Assembly (NCBI GenBank): GCA_030039795.1
Contig: JASHUU010000011.1
Span: 1-54,890 of the forward strand
Direction: 5' to 3'
DNA length: 54,890 nucleotides
Source of the DNA: Nitrososphaerales archaeon
Lineage (GTDB): Archaea; Thermoproteota; Nitrososphaeria; Nitrososphaerales; Gagatemarchaeaceae
Under the pieces are notes generated by a model. The model was not told where the DNA came from and did no database searches. It saw only the letters and a program-made list of their open reading frames with translations. Both the position numbers and the translations under genes were made by a program. Each line of letters opens with the position of its first letter. Position 1 is the stretch's first letter. Positions 47,757 through 54,890 of this stretch are shown one piece after another.

Positions 47757-48867
47757 TGACAGAGACGAAGCGCTCTTCAGCGTGCGACTTGCTCAGCGGT
47801 CCGACGATCGGCGTGGCGTAGCCACAGAACGTGCATCTGTTACGGTCGTCGAGGTTGTACGCCAGGACTTCGTAGCCGAACCTCTTGATGAGCACCTTAT
47901 GGCACCCGGGACAGTAAGTGCTCTCGTCGGGGTGGCCGGGCACGTTGCCGATGTAGACGTAGTTCAGGCCCGCCTTCCTGCCGACCTCCACATGCTTCTC
48001 GAGCGTCGCTACGGGGGTCTGGGGCAGGTCCATCATCTTGTAGTCGGGGTGGAAACGGAGGAAGTGCAGAGGGACATCGGGGCCCAGGTTGTCGTAGAGC
48101 CACCTGCACAGTTTCTCCGCGGCTTCAAGAGAGTCGCCGACGGTGGGGACAACTAGGTCAGTGACCTCGATGTGAATCTTGGTCTTGTCCCTCATCTCTA
48201 GCATCGACTGGAAGATCGGGTCGGCGCTAGGTATGGAGATGTAGCGACGGACGAATCCGACCTCGCCGCTTCCCTTGAAGTCTACGGTGATGCAGTCAAG
48301 GAAGTCTCCCATCACGCCCACAGCCTCAGGCGTGTCGTATCCGTTCGACACGAATATGTTGAAGAGCCCTTTAGCCCTCGCGAGCTTCCCTACGTCCCTC
48401 GCATACTCGATGAACACGCTGGGCTGGTTGTAGGTGTAGGCCACGCCCTCGCAGCCATATCCGACGGCGAGGGAAGCGATGTTCTCCGGAGACTGTTCAA
48501 CGCCGTCTGGCTGCCTCCTCTGAGAGATGTCGTAGTTCTGGCAGAAACGGCAGGCCCAAGAACATCCGCTCGTTGCCACGGAGAGAATCTTGGAGCCGGG
48601 CCTATAGTGAACTACGGGCTTCTTCTCTATCGGATCTATGTGCGCGGCCATTATCTTGCCGTAGTCCAAGAGGTAGAGCCTCCCTCCTACGACGCCTCTG
48701 ATGCCACAAAAGCCCACCTGTCCCTCGCCTATCTGACACACTCTGGCACAGGCCGTGCACTGCACCCTTCCGTTGGGAAGGCCCCGGAACAGCTCAGCCT
48801 CCCTACCCGAGGGCTCCTCCAGCCTTGGCCTCTCTGGCACGATGTCCGCTGACGCCGCTCGTGCCAT
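47749..48867 (-). CDS. amrS: AmmeMemoRadiSam-type radical SAM enzyme
   Basis: 372 residues. N-terminal cysteines (VQCTACARVCQIGEGQVGFCGI) form an extra metal or cluster site, followed by the radical SAM motif CSWACRFCQN (CxxxCxxC) after KILSVATSG. Barrel segments YTYNQPSVFIEYARDVGKLA, ITVDFKGSGE and DLVVPTVGDS, then VPLHFLRFHPDYKM and a C-terminal zinc-ribbon-like CTFCG region. This domain order is that of AmrS (pyruvate formate-lyase activating enzyme-like) proteins, which are often found with AMMECR1 and MEMO genes; no AMMECR1 is in the window. Role unknown in archaea. It converges on trxB. Confidence 0.85.
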   Translation of the reverse strand: MARAASADIVPERPRLEEPSGREAELFRGLPNGRVQCTACARVCQIGEGQVGFCGIRGVVGGRLYLLDYGKIMAAHIDPIEKKPVVHYRPGSKILSVATSGCSWACRFCQNYDISQRRQPDGVEQSPENIASLAVGYGCEGVAYTYNQPSVFIEYARDVGKLARAKGLFNIFVSNGYDTPEAVGVMGDFLDCITVDFKGSGEVGFVRRYISIPSADPIFQSMLEMRDKTKIHIEVTDLVVPTVGDSLEAAEKLCRWLYDNLGPDVPLHFLRFHPDYKMMDLPQTPVATLEKHVEVGRKAGLNYVYIGNVPGHPDESTYCPGCHKVLIKRFGYEVLAYNLDDRNRCTFCGYATPIVGPLSKSHAEERFVSVIN

Positions 48868-49064
48868 TAAGGTTTGGGCCCTCTCTCATCTGTCGGTCAA
48901 GAGGAGCCGAGGCATCGGAGCCGGGAAGACCCGCCCACGCCTCTCTTGGGGCGGAGTCTCTCCGGAACCAAGGGACCAGCAGACTTGTGCGAGCACATGA
49001 GACGCGCTCGTTCAACAGCCTTGAACGAGACCGGCTTCGCCGTGGACTCCTTTCAAAAATGTTG
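48868..49064. other. Short intergenic region
   Basis: About 200 bases between the divergent AmrS-like gene and the next secreted protein. Only short frames occur; I see no RNA gene or repeat. Confidence 0.4.
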
Positions 49065-49072
49065 CTTTATTG
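49065..49072 (+). promoter_or_regulatory. TATA box for the secreted protein at 49096
   Basis: CTTTATTG, 24-31 nt before the ATG, giving a leaderless mRNA. Confidence 0.55.
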
Positions 49073-49095
49073 ACACTGCGTGGTAACGGAGTCCG

Positions 49096-50088
49096 ATGAA
49101 GAAAACAAGCGGAATAATACCGCTGACGCTGCTCTCCCTGCTACTCCTCGCAGCAATCCCTTCGGTGAGTGCCTCTACTCTAACGGTAACGATCAATCCA
49201 TCGACAAAGTCCGCCGAGCTGCAGAGCGTGAGCGCGACAACCATCGTTCTCACGTATCCCTCTGGCTCGCCTCTCTCCGAGGAACTGCAGAACTTCTCTT
49301 CTTCGGTCTCCTACTCCTCTTCCTTCAGCGGCGGGTCCGGACCTGTCCTGATGCTTCAGGACGGCTTCGCACTCCGCGATGACTCGGCGCACATCCAGAA
49401 TATGTCGATCTCCTATTCGCTTACCGCGAAGGGGAACACGACTGCCTTGGTCGTTCACAAGACCACCAACATAACGGCATGGGTCTCAGGCCTGTTCAGC
49501 GTCGAGAACGGGACAGTGCACATCGACCTGGGGTGGCGCGCGTTCGCCGTCCCGGGGAACATGACCGTCAACCTTCAAGGCAGGCTAGTCGACATTAACC
49601 TAGTCGGCTCCACAGTGGCATCACCCTTCTTCGGACGTCCACTGGTCTACTCCTTCCTCCTCGCGAGGTTCAGTAGATACAGCATATGGGACTACGCGAC
49701 TCTGAACTTCTCTGCTCTCGACACCTCATTGACCACATGGACTAGGCACTACGACTCCGCGACGAACACCACCACATTCTCAAAGACCGTAGCTGGTACG
49801 TCCACCTTCAGCGCTTCGGCAACATACAACGGGCAGGACTTCTCGCTCAAGGTAACCTCGGACCCATCGGCGACAATCGCCACGAAGGGATATGCAGTGG
49901 CATCGGCCAACTCGCTGACCGTAACGACATCTCCTGGCACGGTATCCGTGGCAGATGTCGGCATCATCGCCGTAGTCGCCATAGCCACAATCGCCACGAT
50001 GGCGGCCTACTTCGTCAAGAAGTCCCATGCGAATCAGGATGGGCAGACGCCGGCGGGAACAGCACACGCGCCTCCGGTCAGCAGCTAG
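49096..50088 (+). CDS. Secreted, C-terminally membrane-anchored protein, function unknown
   Basis: 330 residues. Signal peptide (GIIPLTLLSLLLLAAIPSVSA), a Ser/Thr-rich extracellular beta domain with many sequons (NFS, NMS, NTT, NIT, NGT, NMT, NTTT), and one C-terminal membrane helix (VGIIAVVAIATIATMAAYFV) with a short basic tail. Same overall plan as the protein at 45114 but without the coiled coil, and I see no close sequence likeness. The many sequons and absence of enzyme motifs suggest a surface-layer or adhesion protein. Monocistronic, followed by a hairpin with a T-run. Confidence 0.75.
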   Translation: MKKTSGIIPLTLLSLLLLAAIPSVSASTLTVTINPSTKSAELQSVSATTIVLTYPSGSPLSEELQNFSSSVSYSSSFSGGSGPVLMLQDGFALRDDSAHIQNMSISYSLTAKGNTTALVVHKTTNITAWVSGLFSVENGTVHIDLGWRAFAVPGNMTVNLQGRLVDINLVGSTVASPFFGRPLVYSFLLARFSRYSIWDYATLNFSALDTSLTTWTRHYDSATNTTTFSKTVAGTSTFSASATYNGQDFSLKVTSDPSATIATKGYAVASANSLTVTTSPGTVSVADVGIIAVVAIATIATMAAYFVKKSHANQDGQTPAGTAHAPPVSS

Positions 50089-50096
50089 CGACCCGC

Positions 50097-50133
50097 GGGA
50101 GCCAAAACCAGGCTCCCAATCCCACATTTTTTT
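50097..50133 (+). terminator. Hairpin with T-run after the secreted-protein gene
   Basis: GGGAGCC, a seven-base loop, GGCTCCC, then a seven-T run nine bases later. It lies 9 nt after the stop codon of the plus-strand gene and looks like an intrinsic-type terminator, unusual for archaea, where a T-run alone usually suffices. Confidence 0.6.
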
Positions 50134-50323
50134 CAGGAGTGGTTCTGCCTGTCCGCCGAGGACCGTGGACTGCCACGGAGCGAGCGGCTGGCGCAGAGCG
50201 GTGCAGTCTCTCGCTTAGTGCACCGGCTTGGACGGAGGCGCATCGATGTCGACCAAGCGGCCAGCTTGCAGCCCTCCGAGGGCGCGGGTCGTCTTGCGGC
50301 TTCGGTTCGGGTTCTCGTTTCGA

Positions 50324-50396
50324 TAGCCCGGCTAGGATTCGAACCTAGGTCACCGGCTCCAAAGGCCAGTATGCTTGGCCGCTACACCACCGGGCT
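50324..50396 (-). tRNA. tRNA-Gln (anticodon TTG)
   Basis: A 73-nt cloverleaf: acceptor AGCCCGG pairs with CCGGGCT, D arm GTGTAGC...GGCC, anticodon stem CTGGC/GCCGG with loop CTTTGGA giving anticodon TTG, and T arm CCTAG GTTCGAA CTAGG with the conserved TTC. Discriminator base A, no CCA encoded, no intron. Reads glutamine codons CAA and CAG. It sits alone, divergent from the 69-residue membrane-protein gene. Confidence 0.93.
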
Positions 50397-50487
50397 GCAG
50401 GTTGATGCCGCAGCCCAGAGGTGATTTAGGCTTGATTGCCTTTCCCACGCCGCGCCACATGGCGACGCGAGAAAAGGCCCTACGAAC

Positions 50488-50498
50488 TTCTAAATACC
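50488..50498 (+). promoter_or_regulatory. TATA box for the small membrane protein-Ino1 pair
   Basis: TTCTAAATACC, 26-36 nt before ATG 50524, so leaderless. Confidence 0.55.
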
Positions 50499-50523
50499 CT
50501 GCGACTTCCCCTGAGAAACGCCC

Positions 50524-50733
50524 ATGACCTTCACGGCCGAGCAATCCCGGGTCGACGCACTAATCCGACTCATGGGCATCATGGTGCTGGGGCTGGGAGT
50601 CGTCTGGCTCTACCTGACATACGCGAACGCCAACGCCGCGGGGATCGCCTCAGAGATAATCACCATCAACTATGCCCTAGGAGTGCTGCTGGTCATAGTG
50701 GGATTCTTCGCCGGTTTTGCCAAATTCAAGTGA
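50524..50733 (+). CDS. Small two-helix membrane protein
   Basis: 69 residues: a polar N-terminus (MTFTAEQSRVDALIRL), a first membrane helix (MGIMVLGLGVVWLYLTYA), a short loop and a second helix (ITINYALGVLLVIVGFFAGFA) ending in FKK-like basic residues. It is six nt before the inositol-phosphate synthase gene and on the same transcript, so it could assist inositol-lipid synthesis at the membrane, but no family is recognised. Strong TATA spacing makes it a real gene. Confidence 0.7.
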   Translation: MTFTAEQSRVDALIRLMGIMVLGLGVVWLYLTYANANAAGIASEIITINYALGVLLVIVGFFAGFAKFK

Positions 50734-50739
50734 TGACAG

Positions 50740-51780
50740 ATGACGGTAAGGGTGGCAATCGCCGGCGTGGGCAACTGTGGGGCCGTATTCCTCCAAGGGC
50801 TTGAGTTCTATTCGTCGGGGGGCAAAGGAGGTCTGTGGCATCCAGAAGTGGCGGGGCTAAGGCCCAGTGACGTCAAGGTCGTCTCCGCGTTTGACATAGA
50901 TCCCAGGAAGGTCGGCTCGGACCTCTCAGACGCCGCCTTCACCCCTCCGAACGTGCCGAAGAGGTACGTGGGGCTCAGCCCGTCAGGCGTAGTCGTGGGG
51001 CCCGGCATATCAAGGGGCGACATTCCGCCCCATCTCAGAGGCGTGAAGCCGAAGGCGACCGAGGTAGAGCAGGTGGCGGACTCGCTGAAGAGCTCGAAGT
51101 CGGACATCCTCGTCAACATCATCTCATCCGGGTCCGACTCTTCGACGGAGGCGTACGCCACGGCTGCGCTGCGGGCGCGCTGCGCCTTCGTGAACTGCTC
51201 GCCGTCTCTGTTGCTCAAGAAGAGGTCGACCGTGGCCCTGTTCTCGAAGGCCCGCCTGCCGCTGGTAGGCGACGACATGATGAGCCAGTTCGGCGGGACC
51301 GCGTTCCACAAGGGCCTTCTGGAGCTCATGGTGAAGCGTGGCGTGAAGGTCTCTAAGAGCTACCAGCTCGACGTCGGAGGAGGGTCAGAGACGCTCAACA
51401 CCATCGACGAGACGATAAAGGTGGCCAAGAGACAGGTGAAGACCTCGGCCGTCGCGTCGGAGGTCCCGTACCAGTTCGAGACGATAGCGGGCACCACAGA
51501 CTATGTCGACTACATGGGCAACGACAGGACCAGCTACTTCTGGTTCCAGGGCGCTGGGTTCATGAACGCAGGAGTCTCCGTGGACATCTATCTGCGTTCG
51601 TCTGACGGCGCAAACGCGGGCAACGTCCTCCTTGACGTCGTACGCGCAACCTACGACTGCCTCAGGAACGGGAAGCAAAGCCGCGTGGACTCGATCTCCG
51701 CGTACGGCTTCAAGTCTCCACCCAAGCCCGCGCACTTGGACGAGGCCCATTCGAGGTTCGAAACCCTCTTCGTTACGTAG
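50740..51780 (+). CDS. ino1: Myo-inositol-1-phosphate synthase
   Basis: 346 residues. Rossmann start RVAIAGVGNCGAVFLQGLEF with the GxGxxG-type NAD loop, FDIDPRKVGSDLS, ISSGSDSSTEAYATAALRA, FVNCSPSLL, then the active-site region LVGDDMMSQFGGTAFHKGLL with the catalytic Lys, followed by LDVGGGSETLNTID and NDRTSYFWFQGAGFMN. It converts glucose-6-phosphate into L-myo-inositol-1-phosphate, which archaea use for archaetidylinositol lipids and, in thermophiles, compatible solutes. Small prokaryotic form (about 350 residues). Confidence 0.94.
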   Translation: MTVRVAIAGVGNCGAVFLQGLEFYSSGGKGGLWHPEVAGLRPSDVKVVSAFDIDPRKVGSDLSDAAFTPPNVPKRYVGLSPSGVVVGPGISRGDIPPHLRGVKPKATEVEQVADSLKSSKSDILVNIISSGSDSSTEAYATAALRARCAFVNCSPSLLLKKRSTVALFSKARLPLVGDDMMSQFGGTAFHKGLLELMVKRGVKVSKSYQLDVGGGSETLNTIDETIKVAKRQVKTSAVASEVPYQFETIAGTTDYVDYMGNDRTSYFWFQGAGFMNAGVSVDIYLRSSDGANAGNVLLDVVRATYDCLRNGKQSRVDSISAYGFKSPPKPAHLDEAHSRFETLFVT

Positions 51781-51880
51781 GTTCTTCTTGACCTGCGTGC
51801 GGTATGGGCAAAGTATATCTGAGGTTGGTGAGCTTAATCGGCTTGGGCCCGGGCCCCTCAGAAGAGGGCGTGTCCGCGCA

Positions 51881-52081
51881 CTATGGAGGAGCGACGGAGC
51901 TTGAAGACCCCGAGCCCAAGAGCAAAAGTAGGGACCCCACCCTCGTTCTCCCTAACCTGATCAGGGCCAGGCCCGTCCCGCTCACCAAGGGCGCCGGAAG
52001 CACCGACGGGACTAGAAGCACGGCCAACGAGAGCGCCCACGGCGCCAGCGAAGCTGCAGCGCGCTCGCTTGTTTTGCTCAA
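51881..52081 (-). CDS. Putative small membrane protein
   Basis: A 66-residue frame with a TTG start. A hydrophobic segment (LAPWALSLAVLLVPSVLPAPL) and a second weak one (SLLLLLGSGSS), no cysteines. The only support is the membrane segment, the TTG lying about 27-33 nt behind the CTTAT of an upstream direct repeat (a leaderless distance), and the absence of any other gene in 51.8-52.2 kb. No family recognised. Confidence 0.3.
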   Translation of the reverse strand: MSKTSERAAASLAPWALSLAVLLVPSVLPAPLVSGTGLALIRLGRTRVGSLLLLLGSGSSSSVAPP

Positions 52082-52110
52082 GACCTCTTAGAATATGGGC
52101 TCTTTGGCCC

Positions 52111-52159
52111 ATAAGCGTTGTTACCAAAAACGGCGTCAGGGGGATAAGTCTTGTTACCA
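52111..52159. repeat. Direct repeat ATAAGNNTTGTTACCA (two copies, 33 bp apart)
   Basis: Copy 1 (52111-52126) and copy 2 (52144-52159) share 14 of 16 bases; both differ only at the sixth and seventh positions (CG against TC). Their starts are 33 bp apart, close to three helical turns, and both lie in the same orientation between the 66-residue frame and the ACT-V4R gene. This suggests a double operator. Each copy contains CTTAT on the minus strand, like a promoter core. Confidence 0.5.
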
Positions 52160-52183
52160 CTCACGTGAACTGTTCTTCGGCAC

Positions 52184-52960
52184 CTACTTCTTGGGCGTCA
52201 GGAGGAACTCGCAGACCTTGTCTCCTTTGAGGACGCACCTGACCTCCTCTGCAGCGAGTTCCTGGCCGGTTGTGGCCAGCCTGTTGCCCACGATGTATCC
52301 TCTGAAGAAGTGGCACCCTGTCCTTGAGCCCGGGTTCTCGGAGCACTCGAAGCAGTCGTAGATCATCAGGTGCGAAGCCTCCCCGTCAGTCTGCTCGCCG
52401 ACCGCCACTCTCCCCCATCCCTGCGCCGAGAGATTGTTCCTAAGGTATCCGATGATGTCATGGATCTTCTCTCTTCCAAGCATCTTCACGAAACCTTCCC
52501 CGTTCGCCTTCCCAATCGCGAAACCCTCCTCATAGAGGAGGAAGTCCCCGCCCGTCCCCAGGAGGGCATGGACTCGGTCGAGCATCCTCGCGAGCGCCTT
52601 CCTCCTGATTAGCATCAGGCTCTCGCCGTCCGCCTCCAGCCCAGTGTGGAACGCGTCCACCAGTATCCCTTCCCTTCCCTCGGTGACCTCTGCGTCGAGC
52701 GCGGCATTCGACGAGAGTACAAGCTTCTGGAGCTTCTCGGTCGTTTCATTGGGGGACAGCGCCTCGGCAAAGGCGTTCAGGATGGCCGTGTTGTCCTTCA
52801 TGGTGTAGGTGTCCGTGCCCACCAGGTTGACCCTGGTCCCTAGAAGGTTGAGTATGCGGCCGAGCGACCCTGGCTCGTCAGACATCTTGACGACTATCTG
52901 GAAGAGCTTTTTCCCGGGGGCGAAGTAATGAGGAAAGGTCCTTCTGGCTACGTGGTCCAA
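52184..52960 (-). CDS. ACT-V4R domain protein, putative ligand sensor
   Basis: 258 residues from a TTG. Residues about 18-90 form an ACT-like domain (LFQIVVKMSDEPGSLGRILNLLG, then VNLVGTDTYTMKDN), the rest a V4R (4-vinyl reductase) domain with IHDIIGYLRNNLSAQGWGRV, then LMIYDCFECSENPGSRTGCHFFRGYIVG and VRCVLKGDKVCEFLLTP. V4R domains bind small aromatic or other hydrophobic ligands and the conserved cysteines suggest a metal site. ACT domains bind amino acids. No DNA-binding or enzyme domain is seen, so the protein is probably a sensor or chaperone. The upstream gap holds the direct repeat. Confidence 0.8.
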   Translation of the reverse strand: MDHVARRTFPHYFAPGKKLFQIVVKMSDEPGSLGRILNLLGTRVNLVGTDTYTMKDNTAILNAFAEALSPNETTEKLQKLVLSSNAALDAEVTEGREGILVDAFHTGLEADGESLMLIRRKALARMLDRVHALLGTGGDFLLYEEGFAIGKANGEGFVKMLGREKIHDIIGYLRNNLSAQGWGRVAVGEQTDGEASHLMIYDCFECSENPGSRTGCHFFRGYIVGNRLATTGQELAAEEVRCVLKGDKVCEFLLTPKK

Positions 52961-53149
52961 CTTTCCCTCTTTCGGCCGAGCCTGCCTGTGCGTCGCCGTG
53001 CCAAGATGTTCACGATACCACTAGGGAGTGAGACGCATTAGAAAAATGCGTCGGGAGAACCGGCGTTCGCCTCCGGTCTTAGGGCTGGATTCCGCGCCGA
53101 GGGTCGTCGACCGCCCCTTCGCAGGCCTCAGCAAGATTGCGACAAACGT

Positions 53150-53158
53150 CTTATTATC
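53150..53158 (+). promoter_or_regulatory. TATA box for the Ada-like gene
   Basis: CTTATTATC, 25-33 nt before ATG 53183, leaderless. Confidence 0.55.
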
Positions 53159-53182
53159 TGTGCTCGACCTTCGAGGGACACG

Positions 53183-54037
53183 ATGCAGTCAGAGCTGGTC
53201 TCCACGGACACCGCGGTCAGGCACCTTGAACTCGTCAAGAAGGTCTGCGGGCACATCCGGGAGAACCCGACGGCGAGGACCACACTGGCGGACTTGGGAA
53301 GAGCCTTCGGGGTCAGCCCCTATCACCTGCAGAGGATGTTCATGGAAGTAATGGGAATCTCGCCGAGGAGGTACTTGGAAGAGTGCAGGGTGACACTACT
53401 GAAGGTCAAGCTGGCTAAGGGCGACCCGATAGTGAAGGCGTTGCGGGAGATAGGCTACTCATCCCACAGTTGGATGTACAAAGACTCGCGGGTAAGACTC
53501 GGGATGACCCCCGCAGACTACAAGTCAGGTGGGGACGGGTTGGAAGTTGCCTATGCGATAGGGGCATCGAGCCTGGGACGCCTTCTCGTCGCGTCGACGA
53601 AGCACGGGATATGCTCTGTCAAGGTCGGCGAGGACGACGAAAAGCTCCTCGGCGATCTGAAGCGCGAATACCCCAAGGCAAGAGTGATCAGGTCCACGAA
53701 AGCTTCACACCACCTAGACAGTGTCAACGAATATCTGAAGGGGCAGGAGGTGAGGCTCCCACTCGACATCAGAGGCACCGATTTCCAGCTCAGGGTGTGG
53801 ACCGCCTTGCAGATGATACCTTTGGGCGCGACCCGGTCGTACAGCGACATAGCCGAGATGATAGGCGAACCGAAAGCGGTCCGCGCGGTCGCGAACGCCT
53901 GCGGGTCCAACCCGGTCCCTCTGATCATTCCCTGCCATCGCGTCATCAGGAAGGACGGGAGCCTAGGGGGCTACGGCCTCGGACTCCCAAGGAAGAGGAC
54001 GCTTCTTGCGAGGGAACGTCTGATGGCAGCCAAGTGA
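53183..54037 (+). CDS. Ada-like protein: AraC-type HTH fused to O6-alkylguanine-DNA alkyltransferase
   Basis: 284 residues. Residues about 15-115 are an AraC-type DNA-binding domain (TLADLGRAFGVSPYHLQRMF, then YLEECRVTLLKVKLAKGDP, then VRLGMTPADYKSGG). Residues about 125-280 are a methylguanine methyltransferase: FQLRVWTALQMIPLGATRSY, the active-site cysteine in IIPCHRVIRKDGSLGGYGLGL and a C-terminal KRTLLARE. The N-terminal zinc domain of E. coli Ada, which takes methyl from phosphotriesters, is absent. This two-domain form is typical of bacteria and so suggests horizontal acquisition. It repairs alkylated guanine and may regulate its own gene. Confidence 0.9.
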   Translation: MQSELVSTDTAVRHLELVKKVCGHIRENPTARTTLADLGRAFGVSPYHLQRMFMEVMGISPRRYLEECRVTLLKVKLAKGDPIVKALREIGYSSHSWMYKDSRVRLGMTPADYKSGGDGLEVAYAIGASSLGRLLVASTKHGICSVKVGEDDEKLLGDLKREYPKARVIRSTKASHHLDSVNEYLKGQEVRLPLDIRGTDFQLRVWTALQMIPLGATRSYSDIAEMIGEPKAVRAVANACGSNPVPLIIPCHRVIRKDGSLGGYGLGLPRKRTLLARERLMAAK

Positions 54038-54195
54038 ACCTCTAGGAGAGCCGTAGTTCCCCGGAACTGTGCCCGGCCGGACTCGATCAGGTCTGGGCTC
54101 TTGCCATGGATGCGCCTGTGACGCAAAGCAGTCCCTCTCACTCCGCACGCTCAAATAGGATCGCAGGAGCTGTTGCCGACTGGAGTCGCGCAGCT

Positions 54196-54890
54196 ATGCA
54201 ACAGCGGACCATCCCCGACCGCGACGGACCGAGCAGGTCTGTGATAGAGTGGTTGCTCGAGAAGAACCAGCCGTCTGTCCGGTATCGCACCCTCGTCGAC
54301 CTCCTAGGCCGCAAGGAAGGCGACTCCGAAGTGAGAGAAGCACGTTCAATGATCCCTAAGAAGGGCTGGGCCGCCGACATCCTGAAGCTCCAGAAGCCGA
54401 AGGGTTACTTCGAGCCGAGAGAACCCAAGAGCGTTCGCGCTTGGTTACGATTCCTGCAATTCCCGGAGTATCTCTCGACTGTCTGGCGGGCTCTGGTCCT
54501 CTCCGACCTGGGGCTCACTTCAGCCGACCCACGGATAAGGAAGGTCGCCGACCTGGTCTTCGAATACAAGCTTCAGCTTGGGACGCCGGTCAACTTCTTC
54601 ACCGAAGAGGTGTGCATAGTCGGGAACACCGCGCGCATGATGACCCGCTTCGGGTACGGAGATGACTTCAGGGTGAGGAAGCTATACGACAGGATGCTCG
54701 AAGACCAGAAGGAGGATGGCGGGTGGAACTGCGTCAAGAGCGAGCACGGCACTCTGGACAGCTGGGAGGCGCTGGCCGCTTTCGCCTCGCTGCCGAGGTC
54801 CAAGCGGTCGAGGAGGGTCGCGCAGTCCGCTTCGCGGGGAGTCGAGTTCTACTTGGAGAGGAAGCTACTTCAAGGCGAAGGGCGCTACGC
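54196..54890 (+). CDS. Prenyltransferase/squalene-cyclase-fold protein (partial, C-terminus off right edge)
   Basis: About 231 residues are visible from ATG 54196, and the frame is open to the right edge. The N-terminus is basic and Asp-rich (MQQRTIPDRDGPSRS), then the alpha/alpha-barrel-like helical region with VIEWLLEKNQPSVRYRTLVD, LGLTSADPRIRKVADLVFEY and, at the end, EDQKEDGGWNCVKSEHGTLD, a QW-like motif of the terpene cyclase/prenyltransferase superfamily. Proteins of this kind without complete cyclase motifs are common and their function is not known. No DxDD or DCTAE catalytic motif can be seen in the visible part. Confidence 0.7.
   Translation, partial: MQQRTIPDRDGPSRSVIEWLLEKNQPSVRYRTLVDLLGRKEGDSEVREARSMIPKKGWAADILKLQKPKGYFEPREPKSVRAWLRFLQFPEYLSTVWRALVLSDLGLTSADPRIRKVADLVFEYKLQLGTPVNFFTEEVCIVGNTARMMTRFGYGDDFRVRKLYDRMLEDQKEDGGWNCVKSEHGTLDSWEALAAFASLPRSKRSRRVAQSASRGVEFYLERKLLQGEGRY

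Noticed and set aside
51745-51770. tRNA-like GAGGTTCGAAACCCTC sequence
   Set aside because: A T-arm-like hairpin only; it is within the 3' end of the inositol-phosphate synthase gene and no other cloverleaf arms are found.
51804-52160. Two competing frames (plus 95 codons, minus 100 codons) between inositol-phosphate synthase and ACT-V4R
   Set aside because: Neither has protein-like composition. The minus one would start inside the direct repeat. Only the shorter minus frame with a membrane segment is kept, at low confidence.
1-54890. CRISPR arrays, complete insertion sequences, rRNA genes and toxin-antitoxin pairs
   Set aside because: I looked for regularly spaced repeats, transposase motifs and rRNA signatures and found none. 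The remnant at 3.7 kb resembles an antitoxin-like tail only weakly and has no toxin partner.

Overview
This is a GC-rich stretch of archaeal chromosome carrying about 45 genes. The archaeal markers are topoisomerase VI A and B, the beta subunit of aIF2, a RIO1 kinase next to a Pno1-like KH protein, split glycine decarboxylase, an archaeal inositol-phosphate synthase, a DUF424 protein, and many leaderless genes whose ATG, GTG or TTG start lies about 25-30 nt behind a TATA box. A divergent FtsZ/tubulin-like protein without the T7-loop aspartates, a full GrpE-DnaK-DnaJ set and the RIO1-KH-TopoVI order suggest the Thermoproteota, most likely a Nitrososphaeria (Thaumarchaeota) relative. That placement is inference. 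No ammonia-oxidation genes are present.

Layout. 1-3.4 kb (minus): a gamma-glutamyltransferase-like enzyme followed by a TRASH-domain copper ATPase cut by the left edge. 3.4-6.6 kb: an AT-richer accessory island with three secreted proteins and gene remnants. 6.6-11.2 kb: an ArsR-type regulator, a 58-residue small protein, a class III cyclase fused to an ACT-like domain, and a divergent proline dehydrogenase/prolidase pair. 10.8-16.7 kb (minus): a six-gene run of a stand-alone AsnC-type ligand domain, KdpA, KdpB, a short KdpC, a HAD phosphatase and a zinc protein. 16.8-21.9 kb (plus): a B12-dependent-type radical SAM protein, a PEPCK-like kinase, TauE plus DUF1634, and a HAD protein. 21.9-24.8 kb (minus): M20 amidohydrolase, metallo-beta-lactamase and LigB-like dioxygenase. 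25.6-31.3 kb (minus): RIO1, KH, TopoVI-B and TopoVI-A, the last interrupted by a 528-residue intein. 31.4-34.9 kb (plus): GrpE-DnaK-DnaJ. 34.9-35.7 kb (minus): aIF2-beta and DUF424. 36.3-40.7 kb (plus): MTA phosphorylase, adenine phosphoribosyltransferase, S-adenosylhomocysteinase and MetRS. 40.7-45.1 kb (minus): FtsZ-like, MIP18-like, GcvPB and GcvPA. 45.1-54.9 kb: a ribophorin-I-reminiscent membrane protein, thioredoxin reductase, an AmmeMemoRadiSam-type radical SAM enzyme, a secreted protein, tRNA-Gln, inositol-1-phosphate synthase, an ACT-V4R protein, an Ada-like methyltransferase and a partial squalene-cyclase-fold gene.

Genes that work together: MTA phosphorylase, APRT and S-adenosylhomocysteinase recycle the by-products of S-adenosylmethionine use. 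Prolidase and proline dehydrogenase release and oxidise proline. KdpABC imports potassium. RIO1 and the KH protein serve small-subunit ribosome maturation. The clearest oddities are the TopoVI-A intein in the TOPRIM domain, an apparent CTG start of TopoVI-B, an Asp-to-Ser change in the DnaK nucleotide site, the FtsZ-like protein without T7 aspartates, and the cyclase-ACT fusion. No CRISPR array, rRNA or complete insertion sequence was seen.
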